A stretch of 64,000 bases of DNA, taken from assembly GCA_030144725.1 (NCBI GenBank), contig JASKMD010000003.1:10350855-10414854 (forward strand), in the 5' to 3' direction. Under the pieces are notes generated by a model, which saw only the letters and a program-made list of their open reading frames with translations, made no database searches and was not told where the DNA came from. How positions within the stretch are numbered: position 1 is the first letter of the stretch; each line of letters opens with the position of its first letter. Origin of the DNA: Haematococcus lacustris. Lineage: Eukaryota; Chlorophyta; Chlorophyceae; Chlamydomonadales; Haematococcaceae. A program made the position numbers and the translations under genes. Shown here in pieces: positions 9,995-21,160 of the stretch.

Positions 9995-12900
9995 GGTTAG
10001 CGGTCCACAATGTGAATGGCCTCAAGCATGACACCACCTCAGTCAAGTTCACAGCTATTAGGAGGCTGGTGGCCGAGCATGATGTCATCGCTCTGTGCGA
10101 GACACGCAGCAATAGGATAGCGGAGTTCATGCAGCATGCCCCTACCCATAGTGCCTTTCACACTACTGTTTCACGTCAGGGGGTGCCGGGTCAGGGGGTG
10201 GCCCTTCTGCTGCGCAAGGAGCTAGCCAGGCACGCCAGGCTATGGCGCACCAGTAGTGCCATGCAGCTGCTTTGGGTCAGGCTGGCAGGGTGTGTGTGTG
10301 GACTTGAGGGCGATGTGTTGCTGGGTGTGGGCTACATACCCCCCGCTCACAATGTCTCTGAGCACTTCAACCACTTGCTGCTAGAGCTCCAGGAGGCTAC
10401 ATCACACACACCACATGTCCTCCTGATGGGTGACCTGAACTCTCATTTAGGCAAGCTAAGCGAGATAAGTGACCTCCATGGCTGGTCCATGCAGCATCCG
10501 GAGCTTTGCGTGCCTAGGATTGGCCCGGCCAAGTCTAACCAAGCGGGCAGGGAGTTGATTGACGTGCTGTCAGCTACAGGTCTTGTTGCCACTACCGGCA
10601 GGGGACATGGGGACATGGGGCAGCGCACCTGTAGAGCTAGCACCCGCACGGAGCACATCATCATGTCTGAGTCGGTTTACTCTTTGAGCCACACATCTTC
10701 CTTTCCCGACGCTTGTCATGAGTTTGACCACTCCCCCATCACCCTGTCTTTCAAGGCACCAGCACAAGCCACTACGCCCATTCACACCTGCAATGCTGAC
10801 TGCCACACTGGCCCACAGTTGCAATGGAAGCCAGATCAGGCTGCACGGTATGTGGGTGCCCTTATTGCCTTGGAAGAGGAGGTCATGGCTGTCCAGCAGG
10901 CTGTTGAGCAAGGCACACACCCTGACTCCATCAACCGCTTTGTGCATGACATCATATCACGGGCTGCGGGCAGTGCGGGGATGCTCAAGCCAAGGCTCTG
11001 CCCGCTGGCACGCGTTGACAAGCACACCACAGTTAAGCCTGCCTGGTTTGACCGGTCATGCAAGGAGGCTAAAGCCGCACTCTGGCAGGCTCTGCGTAGC
11101 GGGGAGGCTTTGCACCTTTACAGGGCTAGAAAGCAGGCCTATAGGAGGCTGGTTGCGAGAGCTAAGTCTGCGTGGTCCAAGCACAGAGCTGCCAAGCTTC
11201 TAGACATGCTCAAGCACAACCCTGGGGATGCACTCAAGATGCTCCGAGTCAAGCACGCACGCCAGCAGTCCATGGTTCCCATTGACAAGTGGCATCAGCA
11301 TCTGCAGGCCTACTTCACAACCACCATTGCGGCACATGAAGCACCTGATGTGATCCCTGAGCCAGCCTGGACCAGGCAAGCTGTGCCTGCCCATTTGCAA
11401 GCCGTCCCTCTTGGGAGAGGCAGACCTCACTCTGTCCCTGCCCCTGCCCCTGTCACAACACATGCACCTACCTATGAGCTGCCCCATCTTGACAACATCA
11501 CATCCATTGTTCAAGCACAACTTCGTGAACTCAACAATGACACAGCACCTGGCCTGGATGGGGTCCCAGCCCCCTTCATCAAGCACGCCCGCACAGTTGA
11601 GGAGGGTGTTACCACATACTTGTTGCTCCCTCTGCTTGCCACATGGTTTCACAGCATGATGCGCACTGGGTGTATCCCAGCGGCTTGGAAGGTAGCTAGG
11701 ATCAGCCCCCTCTTCAAGGACACAGACCCCACAGACCCCAACAAGTACAGAATGCTTGCTGTGAGTAGTGTGTTGTACCGCCTGTATGCTAACGTCTTGC
11801 GGCACGTGCTGACTGCCTGGTGCATGACACACAAAGTGCTGCCAGCTGAGCAGTTTGGGTTCATCCCGGGACGCAGCACCATGCAACCCATGTTCATTCT
11901 GCGCCATCTTGTCCACGCTCAAAAGGCTAGCGCAGATGCCAAGCACCGCAAGCTTTACACTGCCTTCATTGACTTCAAACAGGCCTATGACCACATACCT
12001 CGACAACAATTGTGGGAGCACTTACGGGTTGGGGTCAAGCTGCCACAGCCCTTGCTTGCCTGCCTGGAGGGTCTGTATAGGGATGATAGCTATGTGCTGA
12101 TAGATGGCCCCCACCGCACCCCCCCAGTGATTCCGGACCAAGGTGTCAAGCAAGGCTGCCCCATCAGCCCACTCCTGTTTGCTCTCTATGTTCACGACAT
12201 TAGTAAGGAGTTCCTGGGTCCTGTTGATGCTGTGAGGGTGCAAGGCACACCTGTCACCCACTTCATGTATGCTGATGACTTGACCCTGGTGAGCACCTCG
12301 CCCCACGGGCTGCAGCGGCTGGTCTGCCAGCTTCAAGGCTTTGCAGACAGGAAACACCTTACAGTCAATGTGGGCAAGTCAAAGGTGATGGTCTTCAATG
12401 GCAACTCACAAACTGCAGCACCTAGGATTGGGTACAAGCATGAGATCCTGCCTGTGGTGAGAGAGTTCAAGTACTTAGGCATGCACTTCAACCCCAGCGC
12501 CACCCCTGCTTTTGCTGCCACTCATATGAGGGCTGGCATGTTCCTCGCCATGCGCCAGGCGTGCAAGCGTGCTAGAGAGTATGGGGTCCTGCATGATCCC
12601 TATGCCCTGTGTCACCTCATTAGAGCGTTTGTGCTCCCCTTAGGGCTGTATGGCAGCCAGGTATGGGGCACTGCCTTCCTTGGGCACGGTATGCAGCTCT
12701 CCAACCCAGTGCAAACACGCATGCTCAGCTTTCTCAGGTTTGCTGCCAGGGTACGTGGCTCAGTGTCAGGCCTGATGGTGCTGCATGAGTTGGGGCAGCT
12801 GCCCCTCCAACTTTACTGGCTTAGGGCTGCATGCAAGTTCTGGAACACTGCCAAACTATCCCACAGTGACCTGCTAATGAGGGTCATCAAGGCAGATGTG

Positions 12901-13562
12901 GAGTTAGGCAGGGGTTGCCAGGCCAGCTGGAGTGCTCAGTTCCAGCTTGCCGCCAGAGAGCTGATGGGGGGTGAGTTCACCTTGAGCCCGGACATGGTCC
13001 TAGGCACCAAGGCTATGGAAGTGAAGTGGCTCGAGAGGTGGGGGAGGCGTTGGGTTGGGTTTGAGGGAGACCCTAGATTGCCTGAGACGGTGCATCGGGA
13101 GAGATGTTCGTATGCTGCATGGTTCAAGCATGGGGACGGCATTGGCATCAATCACATGGCACCACACCTGCTTAACAGACAACTATCTACAGAAGTTCGC
13201 ACGAGCTTGACTAGGTTCAGGTTAGGCAACAGTGGTCTGGGGGTGGAGAAGGCTCGGTTTGAGGGGGTAACTTTCATTGATCGCACATGCACCAGATGCA
13301 CAGAGGGGGTAGTGGATGACGCCATGCATTTCATCTTTGAGTGCACTGCCACGAGTTCCATCAGGGAGCAGCCGGAGTTTGCCATGACTTTACAGAACAA
13401 TAATGAGAATTTGCATGACTTCATGTTGAGCCCATGTGCACCTTTGTTTGTGCACCTTGCTTTGAAGTGCGTTACAGAAAGTCCCGAACCCCTAGAGGGG
13501 GAGGGCGGCCTAGCAGCCTAACGGCTGACGGCTTAAGCGGTGTAAGCCACATCATCATCCAC
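9995..13562 (+). mobile_element. 5'-truncated non-LTR retrotransposon (LINE), 3568 bp
   Basis: The element is bounded by 12-bp direct repeats. It starts at the first strand of the endonuclease domain and ends 41 bp after the ORF stop. A TGTAA at 13541-13545, about 17 bp before the 3' boundary, matches the polyadenylation signal known from chlorophycean algae. The end is a short ATCATCATC tail rather than poly-A. Truncated 5' end, target-site duplication and uninterrupted frame together suggest a young insertion made by target-primed reverse transcription. The clade is not assigned. Confidence 0.88.
9997..13521 (+). CDS. LINE ORF2-type endonuclease and reverse transcriptase
   Basis: An open frame of 1174 codons. 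The AP-like endonuclease spans roughly residues 1-250: HNVNGL, a CETR glutamate, GYIPP, MGDLNSH and FDHSPI. The reverse transcriptase spans roughly 480-790: APGLDGVPAPFIK, PNKYRMLAVSS, EQFGFIPGRST, AFIDFKQAYD, GVKQGCPISPLLFALY, FMYADDL and FKYLGM. A C-terminal C..C..H..C knuckle (CTRCTE...HFIFEC) is typical of plant and algal LINEs. There is no ATG upstream of HNVNGL; the frame opens after a TGA at 9931-9933 and the first in-frame ATG is at 10129, beyond the first catalytic motif. The lack of a start follows from 5' truncation. The usual S/T-x-I-D motif reads RTEHIIMS, with His where Asp is normal, so endonuclease activity is doubtful. Confidence 0.93.
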   Translation, partial: LAVHNVNGLKHDTTSVKFTAIRRLVAEHDVIALCETRSNRIAEFMQHAPTHSAFHTTVSRQGVPGQGVALLLRKELARHARLWRTSSAMQLLWVRLAGCVCGLEGDVLLGVGYIPPAHNVSEHFNHLLLELQEATSHTPHVLLMGDLNSHLGKLSEISDLHGWSMQHPELCVPRIGPAKSNQAGRELIDVLSATGLVATTGRGHGDMGQRTCRASTRTEHIIMSESVYSLSHTSSFPDACHEFDHSPITLSFKAPAQATTPIHTCNADCHTGPQLQWKPDQAARYVGALIALEEEVMAVQQAVEQGTHPDSINRFVHDIISRAAGSAGMLKPRLCPLARVDKHTTVKPAWFDRSCKEAKAALWQALRSGEALHLYRARKQAYRRLVARAKSAWSKHRAAKLLDMLKHNPGDALKMLRVKHARQQSMVPIDKWHQHLQAYFTTTIAAHEAPDVIPEPAWTRQAVPAHLQAVPLGRGRPHSVPAPAPVTTHAPTYELPHLDNITSIVQAQLRELNNDTAPGLDGVPAPFIKHARTVEEGVTTYLLLPLLATWFHSMMRTGCIPAAWKVARISPLFKDTDPTDPNKYRMLAVSSVLYRLYANVLRHVLTAWCMTHKVLPAEQFGFIPGRSTMQPMFILRHLVHAQKASADAKHRKLYTAFIDFKQAYDHIPRQQLWEHLRVGVKLPQPLLACLEGLYRDDSYVLIDGPHRTPPVIPDQGVKQGCPISPLLFALYVHDISKEFLGPVDAVRVQGTPVTHFMYADDLTLVSTSPHGLQRLVCQLQGFADRKHLTVNVGKSKVMVFNGNSQTAAPRIGYKHEILPVVREFKYLGMHFNPSATPAFAATHMRAGMFLAMRQACKRAREYGVLHDPYALCHLIRAFVLPLGLYGSQVWGTAFLGHGMQLSNPVQTRMLSFLRFAARVRGSVSGLMVLHELGQLPLQLYWLRAACKFWNTAKLSHSDLLMRVIKADVELGRGCQASWSAQFQLAARELMGGEFTLSPDMVLGTKAMEVKWLERWGRRWVGFEGDPRLPETVHRERCSYAAWFKHGDGIGINHMAPHLLNRQLSTEVRTSLTRFRLGNSGLGVEKARFEGVTFIDRTCTRCTEGVVDDAMHFIFECTATSSIREQPEFAMTLQNNNENLHDFMLSPCAPLFVHLALKCVTESPEPLEGEGGLAA

Positions 13563-13574
13563 GTATCCTGCTTA
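13563..13574. repeat. LINE target-site duplication, right copy
   Basis: GTATCCTGCTTA, identical to 9983-9994 and directly abutting the LINE 3' end. Confidence 0.85.
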
Positions 13575-15290
13575 ATGACAGCAGCTTTGTCACCACACAC
13601 AATGAGCCTGCCCTGACAGCATGCGTGGCAGTAGTGGCCAGGCAAGGTCGTTGTGGTAGCTAAAGCTGAGGTTTCAGGTGTTCAGGCTGATGTGGCAATG
13701 GCTGGGAGGTTGCATGGGATGTACCCTAGACACCATGAGAAATGCATTGTGAAGGCACATGCTCCATGAAGGGCGCGATGGCTCGGCCACAGCGCATGCA
13801 CCTCACAGCCATGCCATACTGTCCAGGAAGGAATAGTCTGCTGGGCAGTGAATCGGATTTACCACTAGGGGTGGGATGACTGTTCGGTTGCTCTTCATTA
13901 CATTGAACAATTTGTGACAAGCCAGCACAGCTAGGGTTAGGTTATGGCCAGCGCAGCTACTCTGCTGCTACAGTATTTTCCCTGGCCTGGTAGGCAGCAA
14001 TGGCTGTCATGATATCACGTCAGCAGCCAGACCAGGCTGTCGACTGAGCACTGTGAAAGAACAGCAATGGTCAGGCCAGCCTGTCATTAGCCAGCCGTGT
14101 CAGGTAGTCAGGCACCATGCATGCGAGCCTCACTGGGGCACTACAATAGCATCATGTGAACCCACCATGCATCCCACGAAAGCACTGCCTGCCTTTCCCA
14201 GCCTGGGCTGCCCCAGCGGCTTTAGCCCCTATTGCTGGACCACCGGACGCCACGCCACGGCACTACGACATCTACCAGCTCTGACCCAACCAGTCCAAGC
14301 CTTACACAGCTGTTCAAAGCTGTCCGTACCTCAAGTCATGACATGCTACGAATCGTTTGATGACACGTCACATTGATCCCGCGTCCTATGCCCTGTGGCC
14401 GACACCGTGACAGCCTGCTCCCATCTGCACTGCAACCTCTGCAGCTGACCCCCAGAGAGCAGGGGTTAGGGAGCAGGTGTGGGTGAGTCACTGTGTGCCC
14501 AGGTGCCAGGTGATCACCCGGTGCTTGCATGTGGGTGCAACCATCACTGATTGCACACAGCCTGCCACTGACTAAAGCCCGGTGCTGGCTTGCTGCTGGC
14601 ACTGGGCAGGCTAGGTGTGCTTAGTCTGCTCATACCATGAGCAGCTGGTGTGCTTGCTTGTGGTGCAAACGTGCCAAGGTGAGGATATGGCAGCCCCCTG
14701 TATGGCAGACACCACAAGACATGCGCCTTGCTGCACTGCACCCGGCAACGCTGCCATACAGAAGACACCATGCACGCATCGCCATGCAGCCTGCTGCCTG
14801 CACCGTGCTGCACAGCACCTGGTGGCCCTGCGCCTGGCCCTCAGCATTCCTCTGGGTGGTTGAAGTTCTGGAGGCACAAGGACAACATACAACAAGGCAC
14901 GCTTAGCCAGGCTACACGCCTGGAGGTCATGCCAGCTTCATCAGCTCACTAGATAACAATTCAGGTAACTAGACAACCAGGTAATGTGGCGGTTGGGTAA
15001 TCTAATAACTAGGTGACCCGGCAGACTGGGCGGCATGCAGGTGTAGGTGTAGGTGCGAGCACACAGCCCTGGACAATGTCTAGGAGCCCTGGACAATGTC
15101 TAGGAGCCCGGCACCACGGCAGTAGTCCTTCACCCGTGTCCTGACCTGCCGCCCTCATCCACCCACCAGGCCAGCCAGCAGGATAGGCACAGCGCCTGGC
15201 TGGGGGCCAGCAGGGGTGTGGCAGCAAGCCATCAGCCAGGTTGGGACTCAGGCAGCAGTGCTTGCCTGGCCTGACCATGTGAGGGACCCT
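13575..15290. other. No supported gene
   Basis: Short overlapping frames only. 14600-14950 is open on several frames of both strands but shows no recognisable domain and no consistent splice pattern. A 22-bp direct duplication (GGACAATGTCTAGGAGCCC core) is at about 15062-15106. Confidence 0.4.
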
Positions 15291-15332
15291 AGCCTGCCTG
15301 TGCTGCGGCCGCTGCTGGGGTGGTCTTACCTC

Positions 15333-18045
15333 CTAGTAGTTGTAGTTGTGGAAGGGCTTGACGTCTGCCAGCATGGTGAAGAAGATGCCGCTCATGCCGC
15401 TGACCTCCAGGTCCTCTGCCGTGATCAGGGTGGCCATTGTGGGCTTCACCTGTAGCGCAGTTAGCAGGGGCGCCCAACAACACGGTCAGCTCAGCCAGCA
15501 GGGATTGCTACCGGCGCTGCCAGGGTTGCACCCATAGCCTGTGCAACAGTGTAGAGTGTGGGCAGCTGCACTAGGTGCAATGCTAGTGGTCGCCAAGCAC
15601 TAGAAGGGCCCCGGGGTGATGCAGCTGTTTGAGGCGGCACCGCTCTGAGTCAACTCCCCTTTCCTACAGGCCCCCCCCTACAGGCCCTCCCCTACCATGA
15701 GCTGAGGGTGGGCACAGGCAGCCCCTTCATGCCCCTTCACCCACCATGTCTAAGATCTCGTCCACCACATCAAAGATTGCGAGGTCTGCATACTCGCCCA
15801 TGTTTACCCACATGACATGGATCTCCTTAAAGGTGTAGACCTCCGCCGGGGTCACAGACCCCTGCATGTTCACCTCACCACACCATATCCCTCAGCCTGC
15901 AGGCTGTGCAGTGCAACTGTCACTGCCCCTCACAGCTGCTGGCAGCAGGCGGCGAGGGGTGTGGAGGCTATGCGGGGCTGGGCCACTCTGCGGTCCCCAC
16001 CTGGTTGTTGAGGTCCAGGACTGGGAATAAGTACATGGTGGCTGCAGGGTGGGAGCGGTAGTCCCAGGCCAACACAAAGTCAGCAAAGGCGGTGAGGTCC
16101 ATCCCTGGAACCACAGCCATGGCATCAGGGTCATAAGCATTTCCAAACCCAGCCAGTGGGGTGAGCTGCGCAGCATCAAGCGCACCATGGCAATGTGTGT
16201 GGGTGTTGCAGCAATGTCAACAGCAGGGAGTCACACTCAGGCTGTGAGGGCAGGAGGTGAGCAGCGTGATGACCAGGGGCTGGCGGCACCCACCTGTGCG
16301 TGCTTGACCTGTGCATGATGTTGCGCCGCTGCATGACGTGCTCTTGTATTATGCGCTGCATGAACGACACTACACGGTATGCATGTACGGAACAGGAGGA
16401 GATGGTGAGGACAAGAGGTGGTGGTACTTATAAGGTGCGGTGTCCACCCTCAGAGAGAGGTGCACAGAGGTGCACAGAGTTGTGGTATCAGGAGGCGGCT
16501 GCACATGGTGATGGAATGGACCAAGTGGGCAGCAGGTGCAGATGTGCACCCCACAGGCCATGGCCAGGATGGTCAGACCCAGGACACGAGCACATGATGA
16601 GCTAAATATCAAAGGACTGGGGCGTCGTATGGAACACTCAGAACGTAACGTGTGGAAGATATAGGGATGGCACCACGCGGTGTCCTCCTTTCTGTACACA
16701 GGTCTGCATAGACAGGGACTACGTATGGCAAAGGACAAGGTGACAACTAGGACAAGGTTGGACCTATATGAATGGACAGGTCTGAATGGATTGTTTACTG
16801 TTATGTGGGCAGTGGCGCATGCCATTTGGTGGCATGTGTCAGAGGTGCTAGACTGCAAGAGGCTACAAGAGAGGAAAAGGAACACGAACATGACAAGGTG
16901 ACACCTACTTTGGCACACCCCAGCAGGGGGGACGTCTGACCTCTGCTCTGCTGCCATCACACCCCTAGATCGCATGAAGAAACAAATAAAACCATGGCGC
17001 CCGCTAGAGCTGTGCTGGTGGCCAGCTCTGCCAGCCAGGGCAAGGAGTTGCCAGACCTGGGCTAGAAGTGGCTGTGAAACAGGCCACACAAGGCTCAGCA
17101 GCCGCAGCCGCAGTACCCCTCTTGAGCTGTGATCAGCTTGCCATGCCCACTCTAGGTTGCAGCCCTGTCACAGGGGTCCGGCGATATTGTAGGTGCAAGA
17201 CAGCTACGCCATGCATGTGGGAGGTCTGCTTTACACAAACAACACATCACTCCTAGGGAGGGGACCCGCTTCTGCCTAGACGCTGCTACTTGTTGCCTAC
17301 TGGGCTAATGAAGTACATGGTACACACACATGAGATACATAGTGTTTAGTTCGTACAGTTGCGCCGTCCAGTTTGTACATGGTGCCGTCAGCACTGAGCT
17401 GAGGCACACCCTACCATGACTTGCCAAACCCAACTGGATGAACAGGGGCGACATGGTCCGGTTGCTGATCACGGAGAACTCGCTGCGTGACAGCATGCCG
17501 TAGATGTCCTGGTCCAGGGCCAAGAAGGTGTCGTGCACTCTGGTGGTGGACTGCGGTGAAGGGCAGCACAGAGAGCCAGCGCTGACGGGTCTTTGCTGAT
17601 GCCACCTTGCGTAGCGCCAATCCACCACCACCACCACCACCACCGCCATGCCAACATTAGCGCTGCTGCCAATATCGCACCGCCGTCATAACCATGGTTT
17701 GGGGTGCCAGCACCAACCTGATATGCTCACACAGCAGCATCCTTGCCACCATTGTTACCATCACCATCAGCATTGTCACCAGGCAACCTTGAACTTGCAA
17801 TGTACGGTATGCTCATTATGCATACCTGAAGATGGACTTCAACACAGCAAGGTGTTGCACAAGGTATGCATGATGTCCTTGTGCCCTAATCAAGACCACC
17901 TCCACCTCAAGGCAGCTTCCCACCTGGAACTGAAGACATCATGGTCCTAACCCTAACCCTAACCCTAACCCACCTGGAGGCTGAACCAGTTGGCCAGCAG
18001 GTCACGGGGGTCACAGGGGTCAGGGTCACGCAGGTCAAGCAGCTC
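15333..18045 (-). CDS. PP2A regulatory subunit B'' (TON2/FASS/PPP2R3C-like), partial multi-exon gene
   Basis: Six exons on the minus strand: 18045-17974 (ELLDLRDPD...ANWFSLQ), 17550-17430 (VHDTFLALDQDIYGMLSRSEF), 16369-16294 (SFMQRIIQEHVMQRRN), about 16190-16001 (FGNAYDPDAM, MDLTAFADFVLAWD, MYLFPVLDLNNQ), 15861-15745 (GSVTPAEVYTFKEIHVMW, VVDEILDM) and 15449-15333 (VKPTMATLITAEDLEVSGMSG, TMLADVKPFHNYNY). This order matches the EF-hand-like core of PP2A B'' subunits, which steer the phosphatase to targets; in plants TON2/FASS acts on cortical microtubules. The 5' boundary of the fourth exon is uncertain because the phase does not close cleanly. Two oddities: the frame stops at TAG directly before a good GAG|GTAAG donor, where homologs continue Y-R-E-N, so the 3' end may be lost; and N-terminal exons beyond 18045 were not found. 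Confidence 0.68.
17946..17971. repeat. Interstitial telomere-like (CCCTAA)n tract
   Basis: About four units of CCCTAA (TTAGGG on the minus strand) lie directly after a PP2A B'' splice donor, so the intron begins GTGGG followed by TTAGGG repeats. TTAGGG-type telomeres are reported for some Chlamydomonadales, so this could be a repaired break scar, but a short tract can also arise by chance. Confidence 0.75.
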
Positions 18046-20665
18046 CTGCCAGGCAAGACAGCAGCAAGCGGGGCGAGTTAAAAAGGGTGCGGCACTGCTT
18101 GCACCCCTCACCTCACCATGACCTGCCTGCCGGCCAGCTGGCCTGCCAGAGTACAGTTGCCTCCTACATGTAACGACTACTGCTACTACCTCCCACCCCA
18201 TTGTCCCCCTCCCCTGCCTCAACCCTCCCATACACGCCTCTGGGACCCCGGCAAGGCTGACACTAGTGCACCTGTGCATTGGCCCTGGCTGCTGTGGGGT
18301 GATGTGTGGTGTGAATGCCGCTGCCGTTGCCTAGAGCAGCACTGAGTCTGCAGCAACGTCTACTTATTGTGATAGAACAATGATGATGGCTACCAGTCGT
18401 GACCAACCGCGTAATGTGACCCTTCGTGACCAGCATCAGCTGGATTGTTTTGGGGGAAAACCACTGGTAGGCACATGGTGCACGGCAGGGTTGGGCAAGG
18501 CCGTAGGAGTAGTTTGATGGCTGCACATGCAAGAAGCAATGGTGGTGGTGACAGCTGGTGTGCCCGAAGATGCAGCTGCAGGACCAGCAACACAAAAAAC
18601 AGGAAACAGGAGAAGTGACGGGTGCAGGGGTCAAGCATTGCTCCAGCCTTGTGTGTTTTCGTTTGTATGTTAAGGGGTGCTGTTACATCGGTTTCGCATT
18701 CCATGAGTACCAATGAGTTGTGGCGGCGGTCGCTCGCGGCGAGGCTCGCATGAGCAAAACCAGCACGTCACTGTTACTTTGCACCCACTTTGCACACCTT
18801 GCACCGAGTGGAAACCACGTGGCTGGGGCGTGGCGTCGTTCAAAGGGGTACATTTTCTGTGAGTTGGGCCCGGTTGCGTTACAGCCCCAACATGGGGTTA
18901 GTAATGTTCATGCAACTACTCTCTGAATACCGCATCGTTTTCAATAGCGTTTGTCACATTGGCAGCCACGGTTTAGTCCGCGTAATCTGACCATCAGCGC
19001 TAGCCATTGGAGTCTTTGCTCGCGTACTGCCACATGTGCCCGCGAACAAATCACATCGGCGAGACGGGTATCCTTGGCACGGTGAGCCGCATCGCTGTGG
19101 CCCCATCTACCTAGCGTAGTGAGCTGGTTGTGCACAAATGGAATGTCCGGCCAACACCCAACGCGATGTCTGCCGGGCGTGCAGGGCACCTTGACGGGGT
19201 GTTTGAAACATCTGGGCGTATTCGCTTCCGCCGAATACACCATTTGGGTCGGCGCACACTAAGGTATCACCTGCTTACACACCCCCTCCTCCACTGTGAC
19301 CTCCACTGTGTTGCAGCCGCTGCACCCATAGAAAAAGCGATACGTAATGTTTGTTCTTGACTCACTGGTGCATCTCTTGAAACAAACCGCACATTAAACA
19401 ACCCAGGCCTCTATCAGTTTGACATCTTCAAAGTGACATCATGTTCTCCAAGCAGAATCAGGGCCACGGGGCTGTGGGGTGGCAGTTGAGCTATGAAACT
19501 TTGCACGCAGGTGGATGGGATGTAGGGGAGTGTAACTCTCAGAGGAGCCGAGTCCAAACTCGGTCATGGTGTGGAGCTGTGTGACTGACTGCATGGCCCT
19601 GACCCCGAAATCGGTTAAGGGAGTTGACGGTCACAGACCAAAGTGTGCTTTTGACATATCTGAGTATGAGCGTGTGTAACAATGTCTAAAAGGAGCGTAA
19701 CCTAGTAAGTAGCATGCTGTAAGTCCCAATGGTCGAGCTGTGGCATTGCCCTCTAGGTAAGGGGGGGAGGTGGGCTCATTGCCACATCGCCGCAACCGCT
19801 TTCCGATCCGACTGCTGCTGCCGACGCGCATGCGCATGTAGAGCAGCCTAAGCGACGAAGGCGGTCGCAGCGATGACGGCATGCCCCGCAACGGCCCAAA
19901 TTTGAATCACTAACTTTGACGCTTTGTTGTGCACGGCCTACTCGGTGTATGTTTATTCTGGATGGATGAAAGGTAGCTGGCTGGGTTGGCTACATACTGA
20001 GCCAGCTAGCATTAAATTTGGCCCAGCGAGTGCAGAGTTACAGCCGTCCTACTACCAGGGGTCGGTTTACTGCCATTTTTTGAATGTTGGGAGCGCCTGA
20101 CCGGTTGACCTCTAGTGAGGGGACTTAATCCTGATTTTGCAAGCTCCCAGCAGAAAGCAGGAGGTTGCCACACCTCGAGCTTATCAATAACAAGACCAAC
20201 GAGTTCTGTGCAGCTGGGTGCGGGCATAAACTGTCGTGTAATTGGCATGCTTACAATACGTCTACCAAAATCGTTTCATGCACAACCGCTACAGCATACA
20301 AACGCACGCCTAATGCATTGATCACAATCAAAACTTGGACGAGGTGAAGGATGAGTAGAGAAGAGCAAGGAAGACATGGTAGGAAAGGAAGGTAATCAGT
20401 TCAGTGCTATTGAGAAGGAGGCCTGATTCAGGTGAGGGCCTTAGCAGTGGGCACAAACAGGCCAAGTGGCAATCATCAGGTGCCCCCTCCTTCGCATTTC
20501 AATGAGCAAGGCCGCATTATACGGCACAGATCCCCTATGACCTTACTAATGTCCCTGGCAGTGTGACTAGGTGAGGAGGGTGACGCTGAAGACTGGTGCT
20601 GGGTCTGGCTGCATGGGTAAAGAATGCATGGGATCATGGTCTGGGACGCCGCCCTCACTAACCAC
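18046..20665. other. Intergenic, one dispersed repeat, no supported gene
   Basis: No convincing coding frame on either strand. Contains the repeat copy at 19600-19765. Confidence 0.4.
19600..19765 (-). repeat. Dispersed repeat, copy 1 (second copy at 40955-41100)
   Basis: Both copies share GGGAGTTG, a GACCAAAGTG..CTTTT block, GAGTATGAG, AACCTAGTA and a GTAGCATGC/GTGGCATGC word followed by AAGTCC in the same order. Translated on the minus strand both give a similar short peptide (LACxLLGxA, YSxxxKxHFG). Divergence suggests old copies. Its nature is unknown. Confidence 0.55.
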
Positions 20666-20960
20666 TAATGGTCACGGAGGGTGGCATTGAAGATGACCCC
20701 TGCCAGACGCAGGCCTCGACCTGGACTAGGGACAGGAAACCAGGGATAGGAGAAAGGGTCTAGGCAGGCAGAGGAGATCACTGGCAATAGCTGCTGGCGT
20801 CTGGCTAGCCTCCCACTGGGAAGGCTCACTGTGCTGAGGGGTCCGTGGCGTGTCACAGGCGTGTCAATCAGCTGGTTGTCTTCTTTGACGCATCTGGCAT
20901 TGGCACCGTGGGGGGCTGGGGTGCTGATGCGTGGCTGCTTGTAACTGCAGGGCAGTCTCC
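20666..20960 (-). CDS. Possible terminal exon of the secreted mosaic gene
   Basis: An open minus-strand frame ending in TAG at 20666-20668. It reads ARCVKEDNQLIDTPVTRHG and later SYPWFPVPSPGRGLRLAG. It lies downstream of the exon ending at 21161, and the acceptor could be the TGCAG near 20946. It has no linker or module motif, so membership in the gene is a guess. Confidence 0.25.
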
Positions 20961-21160
20961 AGGGGTGCTGACCTCCTCATGCAGCCATCTATGCGAACAG
21001 GCGGACCAGGCGCTGGGGGTTGCCGCACGTGCCTAGGGCTGCAACAGCAGGCAGTGTAAGGCAGTTTGAGGCAGCCAGAGGGGCCTAGTGACTGTCACCA
21101 CACATCACGCAGCCTGCCAAGCCGCAAGGGCTGGGGCCGCCTGTCCCAGTGTCAGCCTAC

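Noticed and set aside
11200..12021. 273-codon minus-strand frame
   Set aside because: Antisense shadow of the LINE reverse transcriptase.
16370..17089. 239-codon minus-strand frame in the PP2A region
   Set aside because: It covers an intron of the PP2A B'' gene and has no recognisable domain.
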